DNA from: Paenibacillus tyrphae
GTDB lineage: Bacteria; Bacillota; Bacilli; Paenibacillales; NBRC-103111
Assembly (NCBI RefSeq): GCF_024158745.1
Contig: NZ_JAMZAW010000021.1
Span: 1-64,000, forward strand
Length of the DNA stretch: 64,000 bases
Direction: 5' to 3'
Position numbers and translations under genes: made by a program. Numbering within the stretch: position 1 is the first letter of the stretch; each line of letters begins with the position of its first letter. Under the pieces are notes generated by a model. It saw nothing but the letters and a program-made list of their open reading frames with translations. It did not search any database and had not been told where the DNA came from. Positions 49,467 to 57,529 of this stretch are shown in pieces.

Positions 49467-51707
49467 ATGGAGATACTATGCGAGATTTTTATAGGACTGT
49501 GGTATTCCACCTTGGCGGCGAGCGCGGTTGCGCTGTTGGTTATGGCGATTCAGGCGCTGTTTCGCCACCGTATTAGCGCCCGCATCCGGCATGCGCTGTG
49601 GCTCATCGTGCTGGTGCGCTTGCTGCTGCCAGTTTTTCCGGATAGTCCTGTCAGCTTGTTTCATATGCTGCACTTCGGCACAGACATAAAAAAAGCTGTT
49701 TCCCTGATCATCCCATTAACGGAGAAAGAGAACAACCCGTCTGCGGAACGATCCTGGAACAGCCAGGAGAATGAATATGTTCAGAACGATTATAGCATGC
49801 TTCGTCGGGAGAAGGACACCGTTCCGGATGCCCAGTTGCCGGCTGGGGTGGAAGATTCGGCGCATTTTTCCCATCCCTTGGGATTAAAAATCGTTGCAGC
49901 CGTCTGGCTTGCCGGAACGGTTGCGCTCTTAATCTACTTGTTCGTCTACATGCTGAAGATGCGCAGAAGGTTCAGGACGCTTACGCTCGTTACCGATCCC
50001 CGGATCTTGTCCGTCGTCGACGATTGCCGCAGGAAATTCGGCATCAAGCGGCCGATCCCGGTATACACGGGGAGCTATGCGAGAAGTCCTTATATTTCCG
50101 GGCTGTTTCGCCCGTGGATTTATTTTCCCGAAGGCATCAACAAGGAGTTAAACGCATCGCAGCTTACTCATGTGTTCTCGCACGAGCTGGCTCACCATAA
50201 ACGGAAGGATGTGGCCTGGAACCTGCTGGGAAGCTTCGTTCTGGCGGTCCACTGGATCAATCCGGTGGTATGGATGAGCATCAAGAGAATGAAAGCCGAC
50301 AGAGAGCTGGCGTGCGACGCCTGTGTATTGGAGGTTCTGGGCGAAGCCGAGGCCATACCGTACGGCATGACGATTATAGGTTTTATACAGCGCTTTTCTT
50401 CCCGGCGCCACCAGCCGAATTTGCTGTATTTTGACGGGGCGACGAATACGAATCAACTCGCAAGGAGGATTGAAATGATCAAATCGTTCAGAGCAGGCTC
50501 CTATAAATTGTCTGCGGTTGCCGTCCTGGGCGTCGTTCTTCTGAGCGCAGCGACACTGACCAATGCGGCTGCGCCGGCGACAGACGGTGTGGAACAAGCT
50601 CCTGTCATCGCCATAGCCAAGACAGAGGACCGGATTTTGTTTCATTCTTCTTATCGGAGCTATGACAACTTGGAAAAAGCGGCCAAGGTGGCCGACTTCA
50701 AATTCAAAATCCCGGCGGTTTTGCCGGAGGGCTATAAGTTCGAAGAGATCTCGCTTGCTTCACAAACCAAGGATGAAGCCAAAGTAACCAAAGCAGATAT
50801 AAGTTATGTTCTTCGTATGGGAGACAAGAGCTATGGCAACTTCATTCTGCGCATTGATTCGAACAGCACCTATTTGGACGAAGTTTTTGCGGCGTTAGAA
50901 AAGTCGGAAAAAAAGACGACAGAAGGCGAAACCGAGATTAGGAAAGAACCCCTTACCCTTCATGGAATGCCAGCCTATAAAGTAGTCTACAGTACGAAAT
51001 TCACCAAGAATACCTATGAGAAGCTGTACTATTTCTGGTTGGACAACGGTCTTCTCTATCGGTTGGACGGGGATCTTTCGGATCAAGATCTTTTGGCCAT
51101 AATCGCTTCTATGAAATATCCCGATCAAGAGATGTATAAAACTCATGTGAACCATGATCTGCTAAGTGTGGGAATCTATGATACCGGTGATTTGTGGCGG
51201 GCCACAGAAATCATCGGGTCTACGCCCAAGTTTCCGTTGCAGACGCCGGGGCAGTTTAAAGCGACCAACGCTTCTATCGTACAAAAGCTCAATTTCGGTT
51301 ATCCCGACAACGACGAAGATCGGAAGAGCAGGCTCTTGCATATGAGGTTTATTCGGACGGATGACAAGGATAGCATACAAAGTTTTACTTTCATGCAGAT
51401 CAAAAACGGAACAATTTACGAGGATATGAAGAAGAACGGGAACGCCGTTTTTTACCGTATCGACGGAAAGAAGCATACGGCGCCGGTCAGTCCGATGGTT
51501 TTGGGTGGACGAGAGGTGCTCAAAACGGCGAAATACAAGATCGACGGGGAACTAAGCAGACCGGATGAGATTGATTTCGTCAGCTATTACTGGAAAGAGG
51601 GCGATGTCTGCTTCCAAGTCGTCTTCAAGGGAGAAGGAGTGCCGCAGGAGGAGATCGTTGTTTATTTGATGAACGAAAAAGCGGCGGATTTGAACAACTT
51701 GAAATAG
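49467..51707 (+). CDS. BlaR1/MecR1-type M56 metalloprotease with DUF4367-like sensor
   Basis: A 746-residue membrane signal transducer. N-terminal helices (residues 1-65) and another at 140-162 surround the M56 protease. The zinc motif H239-E-L-A-H243 is in VFSHELAHHKRKD, with the third ligand near ADRELACDACVLE. After a helix near residues 350-370 (AVAVLGVVLLSAATLTNAA) the outer part is not a penicillin-binding domain. Instead there are about 370 residues with FKFKIPAVLPEGYKFEEISL, typical of DUF4367, and a second beta-rich region (PLQTPGQFKATNASI). The S-x-x-K, Y-x-N and K-T-G motifs of BlaR1 sensors are absent, so it probably senses something other than a beta-lactam. Partner of the BlaI-type gene just upstream. 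Confidence 0.88.
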   Translation: MEILCEIFIGLWYSTLAASAVALLVMAIQALFRHRISARIRHALWLIVLVRLLLPVFPDSPVSLFHMLHFGTDIKKAVSLIIPLTEKENNPSAERSWNSQENEYVQNDYSMLRREKDTVPDAQLPAGVEDSAHFSHPLGLKIVAAVWLAGTVALLIYLFVYMLKMRRRFRTLTLVTDPRILSVVDDCRRKFGIKRPIPVYTGSYARSPYISGLFRPWIYFPEGINKELNASQLTHVFSHELAHHKRKDVAWNLLGSFVLAVHWINPVVWMSIKRMKADRELACDACVLEVLGEAEAIPYGMTIIGFIQRFSSRRHQPNLLYFDGATNTNQLARRIEMIKSFRAGSYKLSAVAVLGVVLLSAATLTNAAAPATDGVEQAPVIAIAKTEDRILFHSSYRSYDNLEKAAKVADFKFKIPAVLPEGYKFEEISLASQTKDEAKVTKADISYVLRMGDKSYGNFILRIDSNSTYLDEVFAALEKSEKKTTEGETEIRKEPLTLHGMPAYKVVYSTKFTKNTYEKLYYFWLDNGLLYRLDGDLSDQDLLAIIASMKYPDQEMYKTHVNHDLLSVGIYDTGDLWRATEIIGSTPKFPLQTPGQFKATNASIVQKLNFGYPDNDEDRKSRLLHMRFIRTDDKDSIQSFTFMQIKNGTIYEDMKKNGNAVFYRIDGKKHTAPVSPMVLGGREVLKTAKYKIDGELSRPDEIDFVSYYWKEGDVCFQVVFKGEGVPQEEIVVYLMNEKAADLNNLK

Positions 51708-51719
51708 CTAGTAACAGTG

Positions 51720-51744
51720 GCGCCTGATTCAGGCGCTTTTTTTT
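51720..51744 (+). terminator. Terminator of the BlaI/BlaR1-like operon
   Basis: GCGCCTGA pairs with TCAGGCGC around a single base, followed by eight T. Confidence 0.85.
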
Positions 51745-51794
51745 ATGCCAAAATGAATATTTTGGTGTTTCGGGGAAACACTTGTGCATAAAAT

Positions 51795-51841
51795 AAGTTT
51801 AATTTTTGGTTTAAGTTTAGTTGAAGTTGAAGTTTAAGTTT
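51795..51841 (+). promoter_or_regulatory. Repeated AAGTTTA sites upstream of the toxin-antitoxin pair
   Basis: AAGTTTA occurs at 51795-51801, 51813-51819 and 51830-51836, with partial copies at 51823 and 51836. Spacings are 17-18 bases. This is a likely cooperative binding array for the antitoxin's DNA-binding domain. Confidence 0.5.
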
Positions 51842-51869
51842 GGTAGGATGGAGGTAAGAGGTGATGCTC

Positions 51870-52502
51870 ATGTCTACAAAACAAGAACGCCAATTGGTTG
51901 TCGAGAAGAGCGAGCAAATACTTGAACGTACAATTAAGCAAATGGATCCAGAGTTCTATCATGCACTGAGTAACATGCTGCATGATTACATTGTAGTGAC
52001 TAATCCCCGCAAGAATATAGAATACCGCAAGGACCTGGGGGACTTAATCCGTATGATGGCGGAAGTTGTAAACCATGCCCAGCCTGTTAGAGCATATACG
52101 ACAGGTGAGTTGGCTAGAGTTTTCGGTGTTTCGGTGCAAGCCATCAATAAGTGGATCGATGAAGGACGTTTTCTGGGGTACAAGCGGGAGGGGAACAAAC
52201 GGCATAACAGGATTCCTGAAACGATCTCTTTTGTCATGAGAACAGGAGAGATGGTTACGGTACAAGAGGTTGTTGGCATGTACCACCGACAGAATCATGA
52301 ACAAGAAGCAGTGGAACTAACACCGGATCAGCACAGGGATGCCGTACTAGATGAAATTTCTCGGTTGATGAAAAAATACGGCGGAACATACGAAATGACA
52401 CTTGGTACAAAACCAAAACGGACAATCCAAGAGGATCGGGATGCGTCGATTTGGCTTGCGCTGCTTGACGAGTTGAGGGAAATGAATGAAGCGAAAAAAT
52501 GA
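51870..52502 (+). CDS. Putative antitoxin with excisionase/MerR-type HTH
   Basis: A 210-residue cytoplasmic DNA-binding protein. Residues 1-72 are helical (QLVVEKSEQILERTIKQMDPEFYHALSNMLHDYI), residues 73-120 carry a winged HTH of the excisionase/HTH_17 type (YTTGELARVFGVSVQAINKWIDEGRFLGYKREGNKRHNRIPE), and the tail is charged. GAGG is 8 bases before the ATG at 51870; the frame also opens at 51861. It overlaps by 17 bases a gene that resembles TumE-type toxins. The upstream AAGTTTA repeats suggest autoregulation. The antitoxin role is inferred from position; known TumA antitoxins usually carry XRE-type HTH domains. Confidence 0.72.
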   Translation: MSTKQERQLVVEKSEQILERTIKQMDPEFYHALSNMLHDYIVVTNPRKNIEYRKDLGDLIRMMAEVVNHAQPVRAYTTGELARVFGVSVQAINKWIDEGRFLGYKREGNKRHNRIPETISFVMRTGEMVTVQEVVGMYHRQNHEQEAVELTPDQHRDAVLDEISRLMKKYGGTYEMTLGTKPKRTIQEDRDASIWLALLDELREMNEAKK

Positions 52503-52929
52503 CGATCTTCACGGTACGAATTTTGAGTTTTTGAAGCGTGCCTTCCCTGATCTGATCGATTCGATTGAGGACGGTTTTTTTGGTGATGAGCCTAGTAAGG
52601 GACCCTTTGTGCGTAAAACGATAAAGTTCTTGGATGGAACTTACATGACGGTGTTTGAGTTAATCGAAACTAGGACTGGCAAGAAGAAAAAGTACCAGTA
52701 TGATTGGGAGTATCAGCGCGGGAAGTTATGGAAATGGCACAATGAACCTCACGATAAGACGCAGCATCAAACTGTAACCGAACCTGATCATATGCACCAT
52801 AAACCAATTGGAATACATGAAGAACGGCGGTACCCGAATTTCGGCCATCATGACCTATATACGATTATGGAAACCATATTTATGTTGAGGGAGATCGAAA
52901 AGCAAAAACAAGCGGACAAGTCCCAATAA
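52486..52929 (+). CDS. TumE-like (DUF6516) putative toxin
   Basis: A 147-residue protein matching the TumE/DUF6516 pattern: a beta strand with an aromatic-rich motif (YQYDWEYQRGKLWKWHNEPHDK), then a histidine-rich stretch (TEPDHMHHKPIGIHEERRYPNFGHH) and a C-terminal helix. In the family, conserved W, N-x-P-H and P-H-x-H residues are thought to form a ribonuclease-like active site. The start lies inside the end of the upstream HTH gene with GAGGG 6 bases before it, so translation is coupled. The longer histidine cluster compared with typical members is unusual. Confidence in the family is moderate, and toxicity is not shown. Confidence 0.68.
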   Translation: MKRKNDDLHGTNFEFLKRAFPDLIDSIEDGFFGDEPSKGPFVRKTIKFLDGTYMTVFELIETRTGKKKKYQYDWEYQRGKLWKWHNEPHDKTQHQTVTEPDHMHHKPIGIHEERRYPNFGHHDLYTIMETIFMLREIEKQKQADKSQ

Positions 52930-52948
52930 CTCTGGAGCTGGATGTTTT

Positions 52949-52998
52949 AAAAAAAGAAATTATGCAGGCGGCCGCCTCGCATAATTTCTTTTTTTTTG
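52949..52998. terminator. Strong bidirectional terminator
   Basis: AAAAAAGAAATTATGC pairs with GCATAATTTCTTTTTT around a GC-rich palindromic loop (AGGCGGCCGCCT). It separates the toxin-antitoxin locus from the acyl-CoA operon. Confidence 0.85.
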
Positions 52999-53137
52999 TT
53001 GCGCAGATTCAGTGTGCTTGTCTCAATCCAACGTTTTATTTCCATTATGACATCATATTTATCCCAAATATTTCATACCATGGAGGTAGAATGCCGTTTT
53101 GCCGTAAGTCCCTTTGTATGTGCAAAGGAGAGATTTC

Positions 53138-54259
53138 ATGAGGTTCGAGTTGACGGAAGAGCAGGAAATGATCTGTGACGTGGTGCGCGATTTTGTTGCC
53201 AGGGAAGTGGAAACGAAGGCTGAGCAGTTGGACGAAGCGGAAGCGTTTGACCGCGAACTGTTCGACCGAATGGGGGCGCTGGGCTTTACCGGCTTGCCTT
53301 GGCCCGAATCGGACGGCGGGGCCGGGGGAGGCTTCGCAAGCTACGTCCTGCTGCTGGAGCAGTTGGCCGGAGGGAGCGCTTCGCTAGGGGCAGCGCTGTG
53401 GACGCATGTTCAGCTTGTGACGTGGCCGGTGTACAGGTTCGGGCAAAATGGCGGAGCGAGGCATTTGCGGGCGTTGATCGAGGGCCGGAAGCTGGGGGCC
53501 GGGGCGCTTCCCCCGCGACCGGGAGGGCTTTCTCCGCTTGCCTTCACGGTGGAGGCGAAGCCGGATGGGGACGGGTACGTTCTCGACGGGAGGCAGGAGT
53601 TCGTTTTCAATGGCAAAGAAGCCGATCTGTTCCTGGTTTATGCGAATGTGGAAGGCGAAGGCGAGGGGGGATCCGAGCGGGCCGCTGCATTTCTCGTTGA
53701 GCGGGGGATGGCCGGTTTGCAGGTACGGCCCGTCACCCAAGCCCTTGGCCTACGCTCCTCCGGCATGGCCCATCTGGCCTTCGATCGCTGCCGCATTTCC
53801 GGGGGACAGCTGATCGGCAGTGTCGGACAAGGGGCCGCCATCGCCGGGGAGACATGGGCCAGCGCTCGGTACGGCTTGGCTGCGCTGGCGGCGGGGATTA
53901 CCCAAGGCGCTTTGAAGGCTTCGGTGGCTTACGCCAAGGAGCGGACGCAGTTCGGCAAGCCGATTGCTCGGCATCAGGCGGTGGCGTTCATGCTGGCCGA
54001 GATGTGCGCGGCTGCCGAGGCTTCGAGTCTGCTTGCCCGCAAGGCCGCGTGGAATGAGGACAAGGGGTTGGCCTATGCCGAGCCGTCCGCCCGGGCGCTC
54101 GCTTATGCGGCCGATGCCGCCATGGGTTCGACGACGAATGCGGTGCAGATTCTTGGGGGCTACGGCTATATGAAGGAGTACCGCGTCGAACGGTACATGC
54201 GCGATGCCAAAGCGCTGCACATGCTCAAAGGCATGGACGTATGGGCCGGAAGCGGATGA
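53138..54259 (+). CDS. Acyl-CoA dehydrogenase-like protein without the usual catalytic glutamate
   Basis: A 373-residue member of the FAD acyl-CoA dehydrogenase family (N-terminal helices FELTEEQEMICDVVRDFVAREVE, C-terminal AKERTQFGKPIARHQAVAFMLAEM, VQILGGYGYMKEYRVERYMRDAK). It departs from the norm at two points. The FAD/substrate segment usually written ALTEPxAGSD is replaced by ALPPRPGGLSPL. The catalytic glutamate of the Y-E-G-T motif is K364 in HMLKGMD. Some family members use a glutamate elsewhere (isovaleryl- and long-chain enzymes), so it may be active, or it may be a partner subunit. AAAGGAGAG precedes the ATG at 53138. It is followed by thiolase and a canonical paralogue. Confidence 0.85.
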   Translation: MRFELTEEQEMICDVVRDFVAREVETKAEQLDEAEAFDRELFDRMGALGFTGLPWPESDGGAGGGFASYVLLLEQLAGGSASLGAALWTHVQLVTWPVYRFGQNGGARHLRALIEGRKLGAGALPPRPGGLSPLAFTVEAKPDGDGYVLDGRQEFVFNGKEADLFLVYANVEGEGEGGSERAAAFLVERGMAGLQVRPVTQALGLRSSGMAHLAFDRCRISGGQLIGSVGQGAAIAGETWASARYGLAALAAGITQGALKASVAYAKERTQFGKPIARHQAVAFMLAEMCAAAEASSLLARKAAWNEDKGLAYAEPSARALAYAADAAMGSTTNAVQILGGYGYMKEYRVERYMRDAKALHMLKGMDVWAGSG

Positions 54260-54353
54260 CCTTCGAAGCTGGAAGGCGGGAAGAGTGGAACTAGGGAGCA
54301 GCCATTTTTTATGATCACGCGGCTTTCTTGCGGAAAGCCCGGAAGGAGAAGCG

Positions 54354-55532
54354 ATGAGAGAATCTGTGATTGTCGGGGGAGCCCGCACGGCTTTCGGGAA
54401 ATTCGGCGGCGCATTGAAAAGCAAGCAGGCCGTCGAGCTTGGGGGCATCGCCATCGAAGGGGCTTTGGACAAAGCAAAGGTGGTTCCCTCCGAAGTCGAT
54501 GAGGTCATTATGGGTATGGTGCTGCAGGGCGGCGCCGGACAAATCCCGTCGCGTCAGGCGGCGCGGCTGGCCGGATTGGACTGGCGCGTGCAGACGGAGA
54601 CGATCAACAAAGTATGCGCCTCCGGCATGCGCAGCATTACGCTGGCCGATCAAATCATCCGGGCCGGCGATGCCGAAACGATCGTAGCCGGCGGGATGGA
54701 AAGCATGAGCAACGCGCCGTACGCGGCGGCGGATGCGCGCTGGGGCTGCCGCCTTGGGGACAAGAAAGTGACGGACCTGATGTTGCGAGACGGGCTGCAC
54801 TGTGCTTTTCAGCATGTCCATATGGGAGAGTACGCCGAAAGAATCGTTGCTGAGAAAGGCATCAGCCGCCAGCTTCAGGACGAATGGGCGCTGCGGAGCC
54901 ATAAACGTGCCATGGAGGCCATCCGGCAAGGGCTATTCAAGGACGAGATCGTGCCCGTTGCTTGCGGGGCAGGCTCTTACGCGGATGTCGATACGGATGA
55001 AGCTCCGCGCGCCGATACGAGTGCGGAGAAACTCGCCAAGCTGCCGTCCGCCTTTGTGCAGGGAGGTACCGTGACCGCAGGCAATGCTTCGGGCATTAGC
55101 GACGGCGCCGCCGCGCTGGTGGTGATGTCCGAGGAAAAAGCGGTCCGCGAGCGCTACTCGCCGCTTGCGTCCATTATCGGGCACACGACCGTTGCCGCCG
55201 AAGCGCCTTATTATACGATAACGCCCGGACTCGTCATTCAAAAGCTGCTACAAAAAACCGGCAAATCGTTGCGGGAGATCGATTTGTTCGAAGTCAACGA
55301 AGCGTTCGCAGCGGTCGTTCTTGCCAGCGGCGGCCTCGTCGGCTGGGACGAGGAGAAGGTCAATGTCAACGGCGGGGCGATCGCGTTCGGGCATCCGATC
55401 GGGGCCAGCGGGGCAAGAATCGTTCTGACCCTGATTCATGCGCTGAGACGCCGCGGGGGCGGACTCGGAATCGCGGCCATTTGCAGCGGAGGCGGACAAG
55501 GGGATGCGATTTTGCTTCGGGTGGACGAATAA
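54354..55532 (+). CDS. Acetyl-CoA C-acyltransferase (thiolase)
   Basis: A 392-residue thiolase, cytoplasmic, cleaving 3-ketoacyl-CoA with CoA or condensing acetyl-CoA units. The nucleophile is C88 in NKVCASGMRSI; the histidine motif is GHPIGASGARI; and the second cysteine is in CSGGGQGDAI near the C-terminus, the usual triad. GGAAGGAGAAG precedes the ATG. It lies between two acyl-CoA dehydrogenase genes (95-base and 17-base gaps), so it belongs to a beta-oxidation-type operon, most probably for branched acyl-CoA products of the neighbouring 2-oxoacid dehydrogenase. Confidence 0.95.
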   Translation: MRESVIVGGARTAFGKFGGALKSKQAVELGGIAIEGALDKAKVVPSEVDEVIMGMVLQGGAGQIPSRQAARLAGLDWRVQTETINKVCASGMRSITLADQIIRAGDAETIVAGGMESMSNAPYAAADARWGCRLGDKKVTDLMLRDGLHCAFQHVHMGEYAERIVAEKGISRQLQDEWALRSHKRAMEAIRQGLFKDEIVPVACGAGSYADVDTDEAPRADTSAEKLAKLPSAFVQGGTVTAGNASGISDGAAALVVMSEEKAVRERYSPLASIIGHTTVAAEAPYYTITPGLVIQKLLQKTGKSLREIDLFEVNEAFAAVVLASGGLVGWDEEKVNVNGGAIAFGHPIGASGARIVLTLIHALRRRGGGLGIAAICSGGGQGDAILLRVDE

Positions 55533-55549
55533 GGGGGAGTTGACGCCTG

Positions 55550-56680
55550 ATGGAGCTGTGCTTCACGGACGAACAGGAGCGCTTCCGGAGCAAGGTGCGC
55601 GAATACGCCGTTAGCCGGATCGCTCCGTCCGTCCCGGCTATGGAGAAAACCGATGCTTTTCCGCGTGTGCTCGTCAACGAAATGGGCGGCTGCGGTCTTC
55701 TGGGGCTGCCGATTCCCCGGGAATGGGGCGGAAGCGGCGCGGATTTGATTTCATATATGATCGCCATTGAGGAAATATCCAAAGCGAGCGCCACCGTTGG
55801 CGTTATTCTGTCCGTCCACACTTCGGTTGCAACCTTGCCTATTCTGTATTACGGGACGGAGGAGCAAAAAAAGAAATACCTTCCAAGATTGGCCTCGGGG
55901 GAATGGCTCGGGGCGTTTGCCCTGACGGAACCGCATGCCGGCTCCGATGCGGCCAGAATCAGGACGTCTGCTGTTTGGGACGGCACAGACTACATCCTGA
56001 ACGGATCGAAAGTGTTCATTACGAACGCGGGCGAAGCGGACGTGTATATCGTTTTTGCCGTGACCGGTCCGGGACAAGGGTCTTCCGGGGTTAGCGCCTT
56101 TATTGCCGACAAAGCTGCGCCCGGCTTCCGCGTAGAGAAGAAGGAAAAGAAGATGGGGCTGCGCGGCTCCAATACTTGCGAGCTGACCTTTGACCAGGTC
56201 CGTCTTCCTGCCGCACAGCGGCTGGGGCAGGAAGGACAGGGGTTCGTCTTGGCCAAGTCGATTCTGGACGGGGGCAGGATCGGCATCGGCGCACAGGCGC
56301 TCGGCATTGCCGGAGCGGCCTTGGAGCATACCGAGCTTTTGGTGAAAGCGCGGTATGCAAAAGAGCGGCAGCGTGCGGTAGAGCCCGTGCTGACGGAGCT
56401 GGCGGCCCGGGTCGAAGCCGCAAGCCTGCTCGTATACCGGGCTGCATGGCTGCGGCAGAACGGCAAGCCTTGTACGAAGGAAGCTTCCATGGCTAAAATG
56501 TTCGCGAGCGATACCGCGATGTCGGTCACGACGGAAGCGCTGCAACTGCTCGGCGGCAGCGGATGGACGAACGAGCATCCGTTGGAGCGATTGTTCCGCG
56601 ATGCGAAAGTGACGCAAATTTACGAGGGGACCAACCAGATTCACCGGATCGTCATTTCCAACGAGCTGTTGAAGTCGTAA
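55550..56680 (+). CDS. Acyl-CoA dehydrogenase, canonical
   Basis: A 376-residue flavoprotein that oxidises acyl-CoA to 2-enoyl-CoA, passing electrons to ETF. All signatures are present: ALTEPHAGSDAARI (around residues 124-137), a KKMGLRGSNTCELTF substrate loop, QLLGGSGWTNEHPLERLFRDAK and the catalytic glutamate E359 in IYEGTNQIHRI. Sequence style is that of short/branched-chain (butyryl- or isobutyryl-CoA) dehydrogenases. ATG at 55550 with AAGGGGGAG upstream; third gene of the ACAD-thiolase-ACAD operon. Confidence 0.94.
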   Translation: MELCFTDEQERFRSKVREYAVSRIAPSVPAMEKTDAFPRVLVNEMGGCGLLGLPIPREWGGSGADLISYMIAIEEISKASATVGVILSVHTSVATLPILYYGTEEQKKKYLPRLASGEWLGAFALTEPHAGSDAARIRTSAVWDGTDYILNGSKVFITNAGEADVYIVFAVTGPGQGSSGVSAFIADKAAPGFRVEKKEKKMGLRGSNTCELTFDQVRLPAAQRLGQEGQGFVLAKSILDGGRIGIGAQALGIAGAALEHTELLVKARYAKERQRAVEPVLTELAARVEAASLLVYRAAWLRQNGKPCTKEASMAKMFASDTAMSVTTEALQLLGGSGWTNEHPLERLFRDAKVTQIYEGTNQIHRIVISNELLKS

Positions 56681-56711
56681 GCGGCGGAAGTTGTCTGGTA
56701 AAAATAAAGTC

Positions 56712-57272
56712 CTAGACCGGCTCCGTCGAAAGCAGCGATCTAACAACGGATTCGATATCGAATGGTTCCGTCGTCGTTTCGTATCTGGCGTAGATATGGC
56801 CGCTACGATCGATCAGAAACTTCGAGAAATTCCACTTGATGCCGTCGCCGGCGTAGATTTCCGGATACTTTTGCTGCAAAAAATCCTGTATCCACTGGCC
56901 GTTCGGGGTATGCGTATCGAAGCCTTGAAAGGGTGCTTGCTGCGTCAGATATTCAAATAAAGGATGAGCGGACGGCCCTCTGACTTCTATTTTTTCAAAC
57001 AAAGGAAACATCACTCCAAAGCTGCTTTCGCAGTATTCTTTTATTTCCGAGCTGCTGCCCGGCTCTTTGTCGTTGAATTGGTTGCAAGGAAATCCGAGAA
57101 TTTCAAACCCTTCTTGACGGTAGCTTTCGTAAAGTTCTTGAAGACCCGCGAATTGCCGAGAATAACTGCACTTGCTCGCCGTGTTGACAATAAGGAGAAC
57201 TTTTCCGCGGTAAATAGACAAATCAACAGGCTTGCCATCCATTGAGTTCACCTTGAAATCATAAACAGACAC
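56712..57272 (-). CDS. Glutathione peroxidase-family thiol peroxidase
   Basis: A 186-residue thioredoxin-fold peroxidase. The catalytic cysteine is in NTASKCSYSRQFAGLQ (residue 36), the second motif is LGFPCNQFNDKEPGS and the third is WNFSKFLIDRSG, the Cys/Gln/Trp set of bacterial GPx enzymes, which usually use thioredoxin. GTG start with GGAGG 9 bases upstream. It converges with the dehydrogenase operon, and its terminator region is only about 30 bases. Probably protects against lipid or hydrogen peroxide. Confidence 0.93.
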   Translation of the reverse strand: MSVYDFKVNSMDGKPVDLSIYRGKVLLIVNTASKCSYSRQFAGLQELYESYRQEGFEILGFPCNQFNDKEPGSSSEIKEYCESSFGVMFPLFEKIEVRGPSAHPLFEYLTQQAPFQGFDTHTPNGQWIQDFLQQKYPEIYAGDGIKWNFSKFLIDRSGHIYARYETTTEPFDIESVVRSLLSTEPV

Positions 57273-57529
57273 CGGATCGTTCCTCCTTTAATTACGGTAT
57301 TTAGGATGAATCCATGATATGGCATTTCATTCTATTGGTCTAATATATAATGAAAATAATTTTTATAGGCAGAATCAATGAGGGGATTTTGATCGTTCTG
57401 GAGCGGAGGGGCGCATGCTGCCTGTAACTAACCTTACATCTTGTGTTATGTACAGCCCCGAATGAAGCGAACGGATTGCTTCGTTTTCCGCTTACGTGCT
57501 TCGATTTTTCGCTATGAGGAGAGATTTGT

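Noticed and set aside
55751..56746. 331-codon minus-strand ORF opposite the canonical acyl-CoA dehydrogenase
   Set aside because: The opposite strand carries all family motifs; the antisense product has none.
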